This document shows positions 27,101 through 36,674 of a stretch of DNA of 64,000 nucleotides, piece by piece. The notes beneath the pieces are model-generated. The model saw nothing but the letters and a program-made list of their open reading frames with translations, had not been told where the DNA came from and did no database searches. Within the stretch, counting starts at the first letter, position 1. Each line of letters starts with the position of its first letter. The position numbers and the translations under genes were made by a program. Source of the stretch: DASQPA01 sp963756455 (GTDB lineage: Bacteria; Acidobacteriota; Thermoanaerobaculia; Multivoradales; UBA5704); assembly GCA_963756455.1 (NCBI GenBank), contig CAVWNC010000001.1, positions 1,240,001-1,304,000 of the forward strand, read 5' to 3'.

Positions 27101-30100
27101 GCGAGCGGGGAGGGCGGCTCTATCGGACCGGGGACCTCGTGCGCTTCAACCGCAGCGGAAGCCTGGAGTTTCTGGGCCGGCGGGACCAGCAGGTGAAGGT
27201 GAGAGGGTTCCGCATCGAGCTGGCGGAGATCGAAGCGGCCCTCACCGATCACCCGGAGGTCGCCCAGGCGACGGCGCTGGTGCAGCAAGTATCCCGCGAG
27301 GGTTGGAGCGACTACGATCTGCTGGCCTACGTGGTGCCGCACGGCACTTCGACGGCGGGGCCGGAGCTCGCGCGTGAGCTGCGGGAACATGCCGAGAAGC
27401 GGTTGCCATCCTACATGGTACCGGCGAGGGTCATGGTGGTGCCGGATCTGCCGTTGACCCCGGCGGGCAAGGTGGACCGGAAGGCGCTCGCCTTGCGTCC
27501 GGCGGATCGCGAAGCCTACGGTCAGGGCACCGGGGTGGCACCGCGGACGCCGCACGAGGAGCTGGTGGCGCAGATCTGGGAAGAGCTCCTGGGACGCGAG
27601 CAGGTGGGCGTGACGGAGAGTTTCTTCGAGCTGGGTGGCCACTCGCTCCTCGCAACCCAGGTGATCTCGCGGGTCTCCGAGACCTTCAAAGTCGAGCTGC
27701 CGCTCAGGCAACTGTTCGAGAACCCGACAGTGGAGGGGCTGGCGCGGGCGATCGAGGACGCGCAGCAGGAAGGTTCTCTACGGGCCGTACCGCCGATCGA
27801 GAAAATCGATCGCAGGTCGAAGCTGCTGCCTTCCTTCGCCCAGGAGCGGCTCTGGTTCCTGCAGCAGCTCGAGCCCCAGGGTATCGCCTACAACCAGTTC
27901 ATGGCGAATCGTGCCACCGGCGATCTCGACGTGGGGGTTCTCTGGCAGAGCCTGTCCGAAATCGAGCGCCGTCACGAAGTTTTGCGCACCGTCTTCGAGG
28001 TCGTCGATGGCGAGCCCTTCCAGCGGATCCACGAGGCGCCCTTCGCGACCTGGTGGTTGGTGGACCTCTCTGCACTGCCGGCCGATCGAGCCCAGACGCT
28101 CCTTCTGGAGCTGGCAGCGGCGGAAGCCCGGCGGCCTTTCGATCTCGCCGAGGGGCCGCTGTTTCGTTTCGGTCTGGTGCGAGAAGGCGTCCGGCAGCAC
28201 GTCACCTTCCTGTCGATGCACCACGTGATCTCCGACGAGTGGTCCCTGCGGATTTTCTCCCAGGAACTCGCGATGCTCTACAAAGCTTTCGTCGAACAGC
28301 ATCCGCCGAGCCTGCCGGATCTGCCGATTCAATATGCCGAGTATGCGCAATGGCAGCGGGGCTGGCTCAGCGGTGAGACCCTGGCCGGTCATATCGCCGA
28401 CTGGCGCGAGCGGCTCGAAGGCGTACCGGAGGTGCTGGACCTGCCGTTCGATCGCCCGCGTCCGCGGGTTCAGGTGCTGCGGGGTGCGATCCGAGGGCAC
28501 AGACTCGCGGCCGAGCTGTCGCAGTCGCTGCACAGACTGGCGCGGCAGGAAAGGGCGACGCCGTTCATGGTGCTGTTGGCGGGATGGCAGGCGTTGCTCG
28601 GCCGGCTCGCCGGCGCCGAGCGACTGGCAGTGGGCACTCCGATCGCCGGTCGCAACCGGCTGGCGACGGAGAGACTGATCGGTTTCTTCGTCAACACGCT
28701 GGTGATCCCGGCGGACCTGTCGGGGGCGCCGAGCTTCCGGGAACTGCTCGGCCGGTGCCGCGAGATTTGCCTGGGATCGTTCGAGCACCAGGATCTGCCC
28801 TTTGAAAAACTGGTCGAGCAGTTGCAACCGGAGCGCAGCCTGTCGCACTCACCTCTGTTCCAGGTCATGTTCTCGCTGCAGAGCGGTTCTCCAGCCGAGT
28901 GGCTGCAGTTGCCGAACCTGTCGCTGTCACCGCTCGTGATGGGCTCGCGGTCGGAGGCCGAGGTACCTCTCCGCTTCGACCTCGAGCTCGTCTTGAAAGA
29001 GCAACAGGGTCGGATCGACCTGCGGTTGACCTACAGCCGTGCTCTCTTCGACGCCACGACCGCGATCCGTCTGCTGGAGCAGCTCGAGCGGCTGTTGACG
29101 GAGATCGCCGCGGACCCGATGTCGCGGGTCCCCGCCCTGGCGCTTCTCTCCGGCGCCGAGCGGCACCAACTGGTGGTCGAATGGAACGAGACCGAGCCGT
29201 CTTTTCCCGAGGGATCGTCGCTCGCCGGGCGCTTCGCCGGGGCGGTAGATCGAACGTCGGAGGCGGTGGCTCTGGTGGCGGGTGAGGAGCATTGGAGCTA
29301 TGGCTGGCTCGATCGGTGTGCGGACCGCCTGGCGTGCCGCCTGGCGCGCCAGGGCGTCGGTCCGGAGGTACGGGTGGCGGTCTGCTTCGACCGCTCGCCA
29401 GCCATGGTGCTCGCAGTGTTGGCCATCTGGAAGATCGGTGGCGCTTTCGTGCCGCTCGACCCGGGGTTGCCGGCGGAGCGGTTCAGGTTCCTGCTTGCCG
29501 ACTCAGGGGCTCTGCTGCTGCTGAGCCGGCGAACCCTGCTGGCGGCTTTGCCGACGGTATCGCTGCCACTTTTCTGTGTCGACGATCCGGAGACGGAGGC
29601 CCCTCGGGAGACCCTGGAGCCGTGGCCGGAGAGCGCGCCCGAGAGTTTGGCCTACGTGATCTACACCTCGGGCTCGACGGGCAGGCCTAAGGGGACTCTG
29701 ATCTCGCAGCGCTCGGTTCTCCACCTTCTGGAGGCCATGGGCGATAGTGCCTTCGGGGCGGCGCCCCAGAGAGTGAGCCTGATCTCGTCCTGGATCTTCG
29801 ATCCTGCGGTCGAGCAATTGCTCCACGTCCTTTTGGGCAGCACGCTGGTGATGGTACCGGAGGAGGCGCGGATGAGCGGCGCGGCGATGGTAGATCTGTT
29901 GGCCCGGGAAAACCTGGACCGGCTGAATGCCACGCCGGCACAGGTGAAAGTCTGGTTGGAGTCCGGTCTGCTGGAGCGTCCGGGAGCGGCTCCGAGCCAG
30001 CTGCTCGTCGGCGGTGAGGCCCTGGAGGCTGAGACCTGGCGCCAGCTGGCAGCGGGGAGAGCGGTGACCGCGTGGAATCTCTACGGCCCTACGGAGTGTA

Positions 30101-33100
30101 CGGTCAACAGCACCATGGGCCGGATCACTGGGGAACGGATGAACCTGGGCCGTCCGTTGCCGCAGATGCGAGCGCATGTGCTCGACTTGACGGGCACGCC
30201 GCAGCCGGTCGGCGTGGCGGGCGAGCTGTACCTGGCGGGGGTGGGCCTCGGACGCGGATATCTGGAGCGCCCGGACCTGACAGCGGAGCGTTTCCTGCCT
30301 GATTCCCTGGGTGCGGAGCCGGGCGGTCGGCTCTATCGTACGGGCGACCGGGTCCGGGCCCTGGGGGATGGACGGCTGGAGTTCCTGGGGCGGCTCGATC
30401 GGCAGGTGAAGCTGCGCGGTGTGCGCATCGAGCTCGAGGAGATCGAGGCGGTGCTCTCGGCGCACCCGCGGGTCCGGGGCGCGGCGGTGGTGGTGGTCGC
30501 CGGGCCGGTCGGCGAGCGGCTGGTGGGATATGTCTCCGGGGAGGTGACCGTCGAAGAGATCAAGGAGCACGCGCGCGCTCACCTGCCGGAAGTGATGGTG
30601 CCGTCGCAATTCGTGACGATCCCGGAGTTGCCGCTGACGCCTCAGGGGAAGGTGGACCGCCGGGCCCTGCCGAGTCTGGAGCCCGCGCGTCAAATGTCGC
30701 TCGAGCCGCGTACCCCGACCGAGGAATTGATCGCCGGGATCTTCGCGGAGGTGTTGAAGCTGGAACGAGTGGGGATCCGGGAAAGCTTCTTCGAGCTGGG
30801 AGGCCATTCGCTGTTGGCGACGCAGGTGATCTCGCGGGTCGCGCGGGCCTTCGCGGTCGAGCTGCCGTTGCGGCAGTTGTTCGAGAACCCGACGGTCGAG
30901 GGCCTGGCGCGCGCGACCGAGGCGGCGCAGCGGGCCGGTCAGGCGCTGCTCCTGCCGCCCCTGGAGAAAGTCGACCGCTCCGCCCCGCTGCTCCTTTCGT
31001 TCGCTCAGGAACGGCTCTGGTTCCTGCATCAGCTCGCGCCTGGCAGCACGGCGTACAACCAGTTCCTGGCGAACCGCGCCACGGGTGAGCTCGACGTCAA
31101 GGTACTGTGGCAGAGCCTGTCCGCCATCGTGCGCCGCCACGAGGTGCTGCACACCCTCTTCGACGTGGTGGATGGACAACCCTTCCAGCGGATCGAGGAG
31201 CTGTCGTCGGCGCCCTGGTGGCTGGTCGATCTTTCCGCGCTGCCGGCCGAGCGAGCTCGCGCGGTGACCCTGGAGCTCGCCGCCGCCGAGGCGCGGCGCC
31301 CGTTCGACCTCGCGCACGGACCTCTCCTGCGCTTCGGCCTGGTGCGAGAGAGCGCGGGAGAGCACGCGACGTTCCTCGCCATGCACCATGTCATCTCCGA
31401 CGAGTGGTCCCTGCGGATCTTCTCCCAGGAGCTCGCGCTCTTCTACACCTCCTTCAAGCAGGGGCGTTCGCCAGCTCTGCCGGAGCTGCCGATCCAATAC
31501 GCCGACTACTCGCAGTGGCAGCGGGGGTGGTTGAGCGGCGATGCCCTGGCGAGCCAGATCTCCTATTGGCAGGAGCGGCTCGCGGAGGTGCCTCCCGTCC
31601 TGGCACTGCCGCTCGACCGTCCGCGTCCGCCGGTGCAGGTGCTTCTGGGGGCCGTCCGACCGCTCAGGCTGTCGGCCGAGCTCTCCCGGTCTCTGAACGG
31701 ATTGGCCCGCCGGGAGCGGTCGACGCTCTTCATGGTGTTGTTGGCGGCCTGGCAGATGCAGCTCGGTCGGCTCGCCGGAGTCGAGCGGCTGGCGGTGGGC
31801 ACACCGATCGCGGGACGGAACCGGCTGGAGACGGAAAAGCTGATCGGCTTTTTCGTCAACACCCTGGTACTGCCGGCCGATCTTTCTGGGGATCCGACTT
31901 TCCAGGAGTTTCTGGGCCGCTGCCGCGAAGAGTGCCTGGGCTCATTCGAGCACCAGGATCTGCCCTTCGAAAAGCTCGTCGAAGTGTTGCAACCGGAGCG
32001 CGCCCTGTCGCACTCGCCCCTCTTCCAGGTGATGTTCTCTCTGGAGAGAGTCTCGCCGGCCGAACGGCTGGAGCTGCCCCGTCTCACCCTGTCGCCCCTG
32101 GGAGCCGGGAAGCCCGGGCAGCCGGTGTCCCTGAGATTCGACCTCGAGCTGGTGGCCCAGGAGCGGGAAGGTCGCATCGACGTGCTCTTGAGCTACAGCC
32201 TCGCTCTATTCGACGCCGCGACCGCGGTACGTATGCTGGGACAGCTCGAACGGCTGCTGTCGGAGATCGCCGCGGCGCCGGCGCTGCGGGTTGCGGAGCT
32301 GCCCCTGGTCTCCGCAGCCGAGAGACACCAGCTTCTCCTGGAGTGGAACGACACGCAGTCGCCTTTCCTGCAGGAGCGGCTGAGCGAGCGGTTCGCCGCG
32401 CAGGCCCGTCGGACGCCCGCGGTGGTGGCGGTGATGGCGGGGGAGGAGCATTGGAGCTACGGAGAGCTCGAACGCAGGGCGGAAAGGCTCGCGTCCCGCC
32501 TGGCGCAGCTGGGAGTGGGGCCGGAGGTTCTGGTGGCTGTGTGCTTCGACCGTTCGGCGGCGATGATCATGGCGGTGCTCGCGGTGTGGAGGGCCGGCGG
32601 GGCTTTCGTGCCGCTCGATCCGAGTCTGCCTCAGGAACGGTTCGAGCTGATTCTCGCCGACTCCGGTGCTCGATTGCTGCTCAGCCGGCGCGCCGTCCTT
32701 GAAGGACTGCCTGCCGTCTCGCTACAGACGCTCGCCGTCGACGATCCGGAGCCGGAGGCGCATCGGGAGGCCCTGGAACCGTGGCCGGAGAGCGCGCCCG
32801 AGAGTCTGGCTTACGTGATCTATACCTCGGGCTCGACGGGCAGGCCCAAGGGGACCCTGATCTCGCAGCGCTCGGCTCTCCATCTCCTGGATGCCATGGG
32901 CGGCGGCGCCTTCGGGGCGGCGCCCCAGAGAGTGAGCCTGATCTCGTCCTGGATCTTCGATCCCGCGGTCGAGCAGCTCCTCCACGTGCTTTTGGGCAGC
33001 ACGCTGGTGATGGTGCCGGAGGAAGTGCGGACGAGCGGCGCGGCGATGGTCGAGCTGTTGGCCCGGGAAGGCCTGGACCGGCTCAATGCTACGCCGGCGC

Positions 33101-35013
33101 AGGTGAAAGCCTGGTTGGAGTCCGGTCTGCTGGAGCGTCCGGGAGCGGCGCCGCGCCAGCTGCTCGTCGGCGGTGAGGCCCTGGAGGCGGAGACCTGGCG
33201 CCAGCTGGCAGCGGCGAAAGCTTTGACCGCGTGGAATCTCTACGGACCGACCGAGTGTACGGTCAACAGCACCATGGGCCGGATCGCGGGGGAGCCGATG
33301 AGCCTGGGACGGCCCTTGCCGCGGATGCGAGCGCATGTGCTCGACTCGACGGGCACGCCGCAGCCGGTGGGTGTCGCGGGCGAGCTGTACCTGGCGGGGG
33401 CGGGCCTCGGACGTGGGTATCTGGGGCGCCCGGATCTGACGGCGGAGCGTTTCCTGCCCGACTTCCTGGGAGAGGAGCCGGGGAGCCGGCTCTACCGTAC
33501 AGGCGACCGGGTCCGGGCCTTGGGAGACGGCTGCCTGGAATTCCTGGGACGTCTGGATCGACAGGTGAAGCTGCGGGGCGTGCGCATCGAGCTCGAGGAA
33601 ATCGAGTCGGTCCTGGCAGCCCACCCACGAGTCCAGAGCGCCGCGGTGGTCCTCGTCGAGGAGACGGTGGGAAAGCGGTTGGTGGGATATGCGGCCGGAG
33701 AGGTGACGGCCGAGGAATTGACCGCGCATGCGCGGGCGAAGTTGCCGGAGTCGATGGTGCCTTCTCAGTTTGTGGTTCTGGAGCGACTGCCGCTGACGCC
33801 GCAGGGCAAGATCGACCGGCGGGCGCTGGGGGCTCCGGAGCGCAAGCAGACTCCGGAGTCTCTCGTTCCTCGCACCGTGACCGAGGAGCTCGTCGCGGGA
33901 ATCTTCGCCGAAGTGTTGAAGCAGGAGCGGGTGGGGGCGGAGGAGAGCTTCTTCGAGCTCGGCGGCCATTCGCTCCTGGCGGTGCAACTGATGTCGAAGC
34001 TCGAACGCGCCACCGGGAAGAAGCTGCCGCTTTCCGCCATCTTCCAGGCTCCCACCGTCCGGGGAATGGCGGCGCTCCTCGGCGGCGAGGATTCCGGGAG
34101 CTCGCCTTCATGCTTAGTGCCGCTTCGCCCCCAGGGGACCGGCAAGCCCGTCCTCCTGCTCCACCCGGTGGGGGGCAATCTCTTCTGCTATCGGGACCTG
34201 GTGCGAGCTCTCGGCGAGGAGCGCCCGATCTACGGTATCCAGTCGGTGGGCCTCGATGGGGAGGAGGCGCCGTTCACGAGCGTGGAGGAGATGGCAGAGC
34301 ACTACGTCACGGAGCTCCGGAAGGTCGTGCCCGAGGGGCCCTACCACATCTCCGGCTGGTCGAGCGGAGGGGTGATCGCTTACGAGGTGGCAAGGCAACT
34401 CCGCGAGAGAGGAGGAGTGGTGGCCTCTCTGACGCTGATCGACACCCCGATCCCTTCGGACAAATCCGCCGGGGCCAGCCGCGATCCCATGACGTTGCTC
34501 TACCTGTTCGCGCTCGATTTTGGCCTGGCCCTGGACAACTTCAAGCTCACCTGGGGAGAGATCAGCGCCCTCTCGCCCCACCAGCAGATCGCCACTATCC
34601 TGGACGTCGCCAAGAGCGCGGGAGCGGTACCCCCGGAGGTCGAGACGGCGCAGGTCGCCCGCTACTTCGAGATCTTCAAGGCCAATCTACGGGCACTCGA
34701 GAAGTACCGTCCCGCGACCTATGCCGGCGGGATGCTCATGCTCCGGCCCCGCGAGCCGGTGCCTCGCCAACCGACGCGTCCGAACGACGCCGCCTGGCGG
34801 CGCGCCGGTCGTTCGCTGCGGCTTCTCTACCAGCGTGGGGGGCTGCGCCTGCGGACCCTCCTCTCGCCGAGCTTCGGTTGGAAGGATCGGGTGGAAGGCG
34901 GCGTCGAGGCGGAGGTCACCGAAGGCACTCACTTCTCAGTCCTGCACCCACCGCACGTGGCAGGGCTCGCCGCGCACCTTACGGCCCACTTTTCCCGAGG
35001 AGAAGGTTCATGA
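1..35013 (+). CDS. Giant non-ribosomal peptide synthetase, ten full modules plus thioesterase; 5' end outside window, one frameshift
   Basis: Cytoplasmic assembly line that activates amino acids as adenylates, loads them on phosphopantetheine carriers and joins them. Visible order: PCP0 / ST-C1-A1-PCP1 / ST-C2-A2-PCP2 / C-A-PCP for modules 3 to 10 / TE. The frame is open from the left edge (first full codon at 3), so the true start and earlier modules lie outside. The reading frame shifts at 6794-6796; both sides are plainly one protein because C2 is read before the shift and A2 after it. About 11,670 residues are visible, very large even for an NRPS. No epimerisation, N-methyltransferase or ketoreductase domain is seen. 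The stop codon overlaps the start of the ABC transporter (ATGA), implying co-transcription and coupled translation. Amino-acid codes quoted in the module entries were aligned by hand to the GrsA Phe domain. The domain calls are certain; the substrates are inference. Confidence 0.97.
330..1185 (+). other. Sulfotransferase-like domain ST1 inside the NRPS
   Basis: The stretch after PCP0 reads as a Sulfotransfer_3-type PAPS-dependent sulfotransferase. It has a 5'-phosphosulfate loop SPPRSGSTLLRVM, a DKTPSY segment, and a 3'-phosphate-binding R...S in LLRHPHGMIRSF. It sits between a carrier and the C domain of module 1, so it should act on an acyl or aminoacyl group held on PCP0, for instance sulfating a hydroxyl. 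Known precedent: the ST domain of CurM in curacin synthase activates a beta-hydroxyl for loss. Whether the outcome here is a sulfate ester or an elimination cannot be told from sequence. Confidence 0.82.
1235..4350 (+). other. NRPS module 1 (C1-A1-PCP1)
   Basis: C1 starts at LSFAQERLWF and has an intact HHTVADG catalytic motif at about nt 1638. A1 shows the YTSGSTG loop near 3081, a NCYGPTE core and GKVDR with the invariant lysine. The hand-read code is D-A-L-L-S-G-C-V-F-K, which I cannot assign to a residue. PCP1 carries GGNSIK near 4231-4248, like PCP0, and is followed directly by the second sulfotransferase domain. Confidence 0.93.
4505..5350 (+). other. Sulfotransferase-like domain ST2 inside the NRPS
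   Basis: A second copy of the embedded sulfotransferase domain, clearly homologous to ST1. It has SPPRSGSTLLRVMLAGHPG, DKTPSYSLDL and LVRHPGGMVASF with the R...S pair for the 3'-phosphate of PAPS. A Pro/Ala-rich linker (about 5370-5440) separates it from C2. The two ST domains probably arose by duplication of a PCP-ST-C block and predict two modified positions in the product. Confidence 0.82.
5450..8600 (+). other. NRPS module 2 (C2-A2-PCP2), frame-broken between C and A
   Basis: C2 has HHIVTDG at about 5850 and is read in frame 3. A2, read in frame 1 from 6796, shows YTSGSTGRPKG, LYGPTEAT and GKVDRRE. The hand-read code D-I-F-A-F-G-L-I-I-K has no match I know. PCP2 has GGHSLLATQ near 8469 and no adjacent ST domain. 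Confidence 0.92.
6794..6796 (+). other. Single-base frameshift in the NRPS at a GGG run
   Basis: Up to CAG (6792-6794) frame 3 encodes AELHQ, the usual end of a C domain. From GCC (6796-6798) frame 1 continues ALVDWSGV, the usual C-to-A linker (compare WNDT in other modules). Removing one G from GGG restores a single frame. After the run, frame 3 loses all NRPS similarity and frame 1 has none before it. There is no ribosome binding site or credible start codon, so this is one gene. An assembly or sequencing slip is the simplest cause; a real mutation is possible. Confidence 0.9.
8650..11790 (+). other. NRPS module 3 (C3-A3-PCP3), C motif HHIISDR
   Basis: C3 reads HHIISDRW at 9058-9081, with arginine in place of the conserved glycine after the catalytic-motif aspartate. 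A3 gives the code D-A-F-F-L-G-V-T-F-K, of the type seen in Ile/Val-activating domains (compare DAFFYGITFK and DAFWIGGTFK). PCP3 has GGHSLLATQ near 11660. The His and Asp are kept, so C3 may still be active. Confidence 0.93.
11835..15000 (+). other. NRPS module 4 (C4-A4-PCP4), Ile/Val-like
   Basis: C4 has HHIVADG at about 12253. A4 has YTSGSTGRPKG, HVYGPTEATTF and GKVDRQ, and its code D-A-F-F-L-G-V-T-F-K is identical to that of modules 3, 6, 7 and 8. PCP4 has GGHSLLATQ near 14857. Confidence 0.94.
15050..18160 (+). other. NRPS module 5 (C5-A5-PCP5)
   Basis: C5 has HHIVSDG at 15451. A5 belongs to the same subtype as A9 and A10 (WIFDPAVEQ at the first binding-pocket segment) but with code D-P-E-D-V-G-A-V-A-K. 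The acidic residues at the second and third pocket segments suggest a polar or basic substrate; this is inference only. PCP5 has GGHSLLAVQ near 18031. Confidence 0.92.
18215..21360 (+). other. NRPS module 6 (C6-A6-PCP6), Ile/Val-like
   Basis: C6 reads HHIVSDGGS at 18616, where its sister domains have DGWS; the catalytic residues are kept. A6 code D-A-F-F-L-G-V-T-F-K. PCP6 GGHSLLATQ near 21236. Module 6 is closely similar along its length to modules 4, 7 and 8. Confidence 0.94.
21410..24560 (+). other. NRPS module 7 (C7-A7-PCP7), Ile/Val-like
   Basis: C7 HHIVSDGWS at 21817; A7 has FTSGSTGRPKG, HVYGPTEATTF and code D-A-F-F-L-G-V-T-F-K; PCP7 GGHSLLATQ near 24433. It is almost a copy of module 8, including acidic runs (GEEEEE) in the A-domain hinge before the A3 motif. 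Confidence 0.94.
24620..27760 (+). other. NRPS module 8 (C8-A8-PCP8), Ile/Val-like
   Basis: C8 HHIVSDGWS at 25018; A8 code D-A-F-F-L-G-V-T-F-K with NVYGPTEATTF; PCP8 GGHSLLATQ near 27635. The C domain has one extra Asn (ERNNLSHSP) compared with its sisters. Confidence 0.94.
27810..30940 (+). other. NRPS module 9 (C9-A9-PCP9)
   Basis: C9 is a different C subtype from C3 to C8. It starts PSFAQERLWFLQQLEPQGIAYNQF and has HHVISDEW at 28219, with Glu where the others have Gly. A9 gives code D-P-E-N-L-G-L-V-N-K; its resemblance to the ornithine-type code DMENLGLINK hints at a basic residue, but this is weak. PCP9 GGHSLLATQ near 30799. Confidence 0.92.
30980..34090 (+). other. NRPS module 10 (C10-A10-PCP10)
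   Basis: Close duplicate of module 9: C10 has the same HHVISDEW motif (31384) and A10 the same code D-P-E-N-L-G-L-V-N-K. The A-domain DNA of the two modules is nearly identical over long stretches (compare 29620-30000 with 32780-33160). PCP10 is of another type (GGHSLLAVQLMSKLERATGKKL), as expected for the carrier that passes the chain to a thioesterase. Confidence 0.94.
34120..35010 (+). other. Thioesterase domain, chain release
   Basis: Alpha/beta-hydrolase type I TE at the NRPS C terminus. An oxyanion-side LLLHPVGGNLFCY segment is followed by the nucleophile elbow GWSSGG (serine codon 34360-34362), an Asp in LIDTPIPSD and a C-terminal His in GTHFSVLHPPH. It releases the finished peptide by hydrolysis or cyclisation. 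The neighbouring SyrD/PvdE-type exporter makes a cyclic or lipo-type peptide plausible but does not prove it. Confidence 0.92.
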
Positions 35014-36659
35014 AGGAGTTGCTCTCCATCCTGCGTCAGTGCTCGCGGACGAGCACCCTGGTCATCGCCTCGGTTCTCGGCCTGCTGAGCGGCGCCATGG
35101 CCGGAGCCCTTCTGCACATTACTCGATTGGCGATGGAGCCGGCGCCGGATCGGCGATGGAATCTCGCCCTCATCTTCGTCACGCTCGCGGTGCTCACCAC
35201 CGCCACCCGCATGGCCTCCAGCCTGATCATCGTCGTCCTCGGCGCGCAGGCTGTCGCCGATCTGCAATCGAAGCTCAGCCACAAGATCCTGGGCAGCAAC
35301 ATGCGCCGGTTGGAAGAGATCGGCGCGCATCGCCTGACGGTGACCTTGACCAGCGATATCTCGTCCATCACCGGCGCCTTGACCGCGCTGCCGCTCCTCT
35401 TCCTCAATGCCGCCACGGTCTTCGGCTGCCTGGTCTACATGGCCTGGATGTCCTGGACGAATCTGCTCGTCCTCTTGGGGGCGATGGCGGTCATGGTCCC
35501 GACGTACCTGGCGGTGATGCGCTCCGGCTGGCATCGCCAGCAGGCGGCGCGGGAAGTGGAAGACGAGCTTTTCAAGTTTTTCCGCGGGGTCACCCAGGGG
35601 ACCAAAGAGCTCAAGATGCGCTGGGGGCGGCGGGAGGACTTCCTGGCGCAGCTCGCCGAGGCGACGGAACGGTTCCGGCACCAGCGGATCGCGTTCTTGC
35701 GGGTCTTCCTGGCCGGCGCCAACTGGGGGAATCTGCTCTTCTACCTGGCGGTGGGTGTCGTTCTCTTCGGTTGGCGCAGCGCCGACGACACCGGCTCGCA
35801 AGCCGGGTATGTGCTCACCCTTCTGTTCATGATCGGACCGCTCCAGGTCGTCCTCAACAGCATCCCCCTCCTGTCGCAGGCGGGAGTCTCGGTGCAGAAG
35901 ATCGAGCGGCTTGGCCTCTCGCTGGTCGGCGATCCCGGCGAGCAACGCGCGGACGTCCGCAGCACGATCCGATCGTCTTGGCGGAGTCTCGAGCTTTCCT
36001 CGGTCGTCCTGGCGTATCGGCGCGAGGACGTGGACGAATCGGAATTCAGCCTGGGCCCCATCGACCTCTCGCTACGGCCGGGCGAGGTCGTGTTCCTGGC
36101 GGGAGGCAACGGCTCCGGCAAGACCACCCTGGCCAAGCTCCTGGTCGGCCTCTATCCGCCGGACTCCGGGCGGATCGTTTTCGACGGTGAACCCGTCACC
36201 GAGGCCAATCGCGACTGGTTCCGGCAGCATTTCTCGATCGTCTTTTCCGACTTCTTCCTTTTCGACACGCTGCTCGGGCTCGGCTCGCCCGACCTCGACG
36301 AGCGAGCCCGCAAGCATCTCATCGATCTCCATTTGCAACATAAAGTACGGGTCGCCGGCGGTAAGCTCTCGACGATCGAGCTTTCACAGGGACAGCGCAA
36401 ACGGCTCGCTCTCCTCATGGCCTTTCTCGAGGACTCGCCGATTTTCGTCTTCGACGAGTGGGCGGCCGACCAGGACTCCGGGTTCCGGCAGGTCTTCTAT
36501 GACCAAATCCTGCCGGAGTTGCGGGCGCGTGGCAAGGCCGTCGTCGTCATCAGTCACGACGAAAGCTATTATGGGGTCGGCGACCGTGTCGTCCACCTCG
36601 AGCTCGGCAAGCTCGTGGACGAGCGGCCGGCCGTGGGCAAGAATCGGGCTCTGGCTTAA
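35010..36659 (+). CDS. Peptide-export ABC transporter, SyrD/PvdE (cyclic peptide) family
   Basis: Inner-membrane exporter of 549 residues with fused membrane and ATPase parts. The N-terminal half has about six hydrophobic segments and the family-typical QGTKELKMRWGRREDF cytoplasmic stretch. The ATPase half has Walker A GGNGSGKTT, a Q-loop region FSIVFSDFFLFD, signature LSQGQRKRLAL, Walker B IFVFDEWAADQD and H-loop ISHDE. Homologues export syringomycin-type peptides and the pyoverdine precursor. The ATG lies in the NRPS stop (ATGA) behind a GAGGAGAAGG ribosome site, so it is translationally coupled to the NRPS. It most likely moves the NRPS product out of the cytoplasm. Confidence 0.93.
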   Translation: MKELLSILRQCSRTSTLVIASVLGLLSGAMAGALLHITRLAMEPAPDRRWNLALIFVTLAVLTTATRMASSLIIVVLGAQAVADLQSKLSHKILGSNMRRLEEIGAHRLTVTLTSDISSITGALTALPLLFLNAATVFGCLVYMAWMSWTNLLVLLGAMAVMVPTYLAVMRSGWHRQQAAREVEDELFKFFRGVTQGTKELKMRWGRREDFLAQLAEATERFRHQRIAFLRVFLAGANWGNLLFYLAVGVVLFGWRSADDTGSQAGYVLTLLFMIGPLQVVLNSIPLLSQAGVSVQKIERLGLSLVGDPGEQRADVRSTIRSSWRSLELSSVVLAYRREDVDESEFSLGPIDLSLRPGEVVFLAGGNGSGKTTLAKLLVGLYPPDSGRIVFDGEPVTEANRDWFRQHFSIVFSDFFLFDTLLGLGSPDLDERARKHLIDLHLQHKVRVAGGKLSTIELSQGQRKRLALLMAFLEDSPIFVFDEWAADQDSGFRQVFYDQILPELRARGKAVVVISHDESYYGVGDRVVHLELGKLVDERPAVGKNRALA

Positions 36660-36674
36660 GAGAAGGGACTGTCC

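Noticed and set aside
29503..31497. Long minus-strand open frames within the giant NRPS
   Set aside because: They mirror the conserved NRPS core motifs on the other strand and recur at equivalent places in each module, as expected for shadows.
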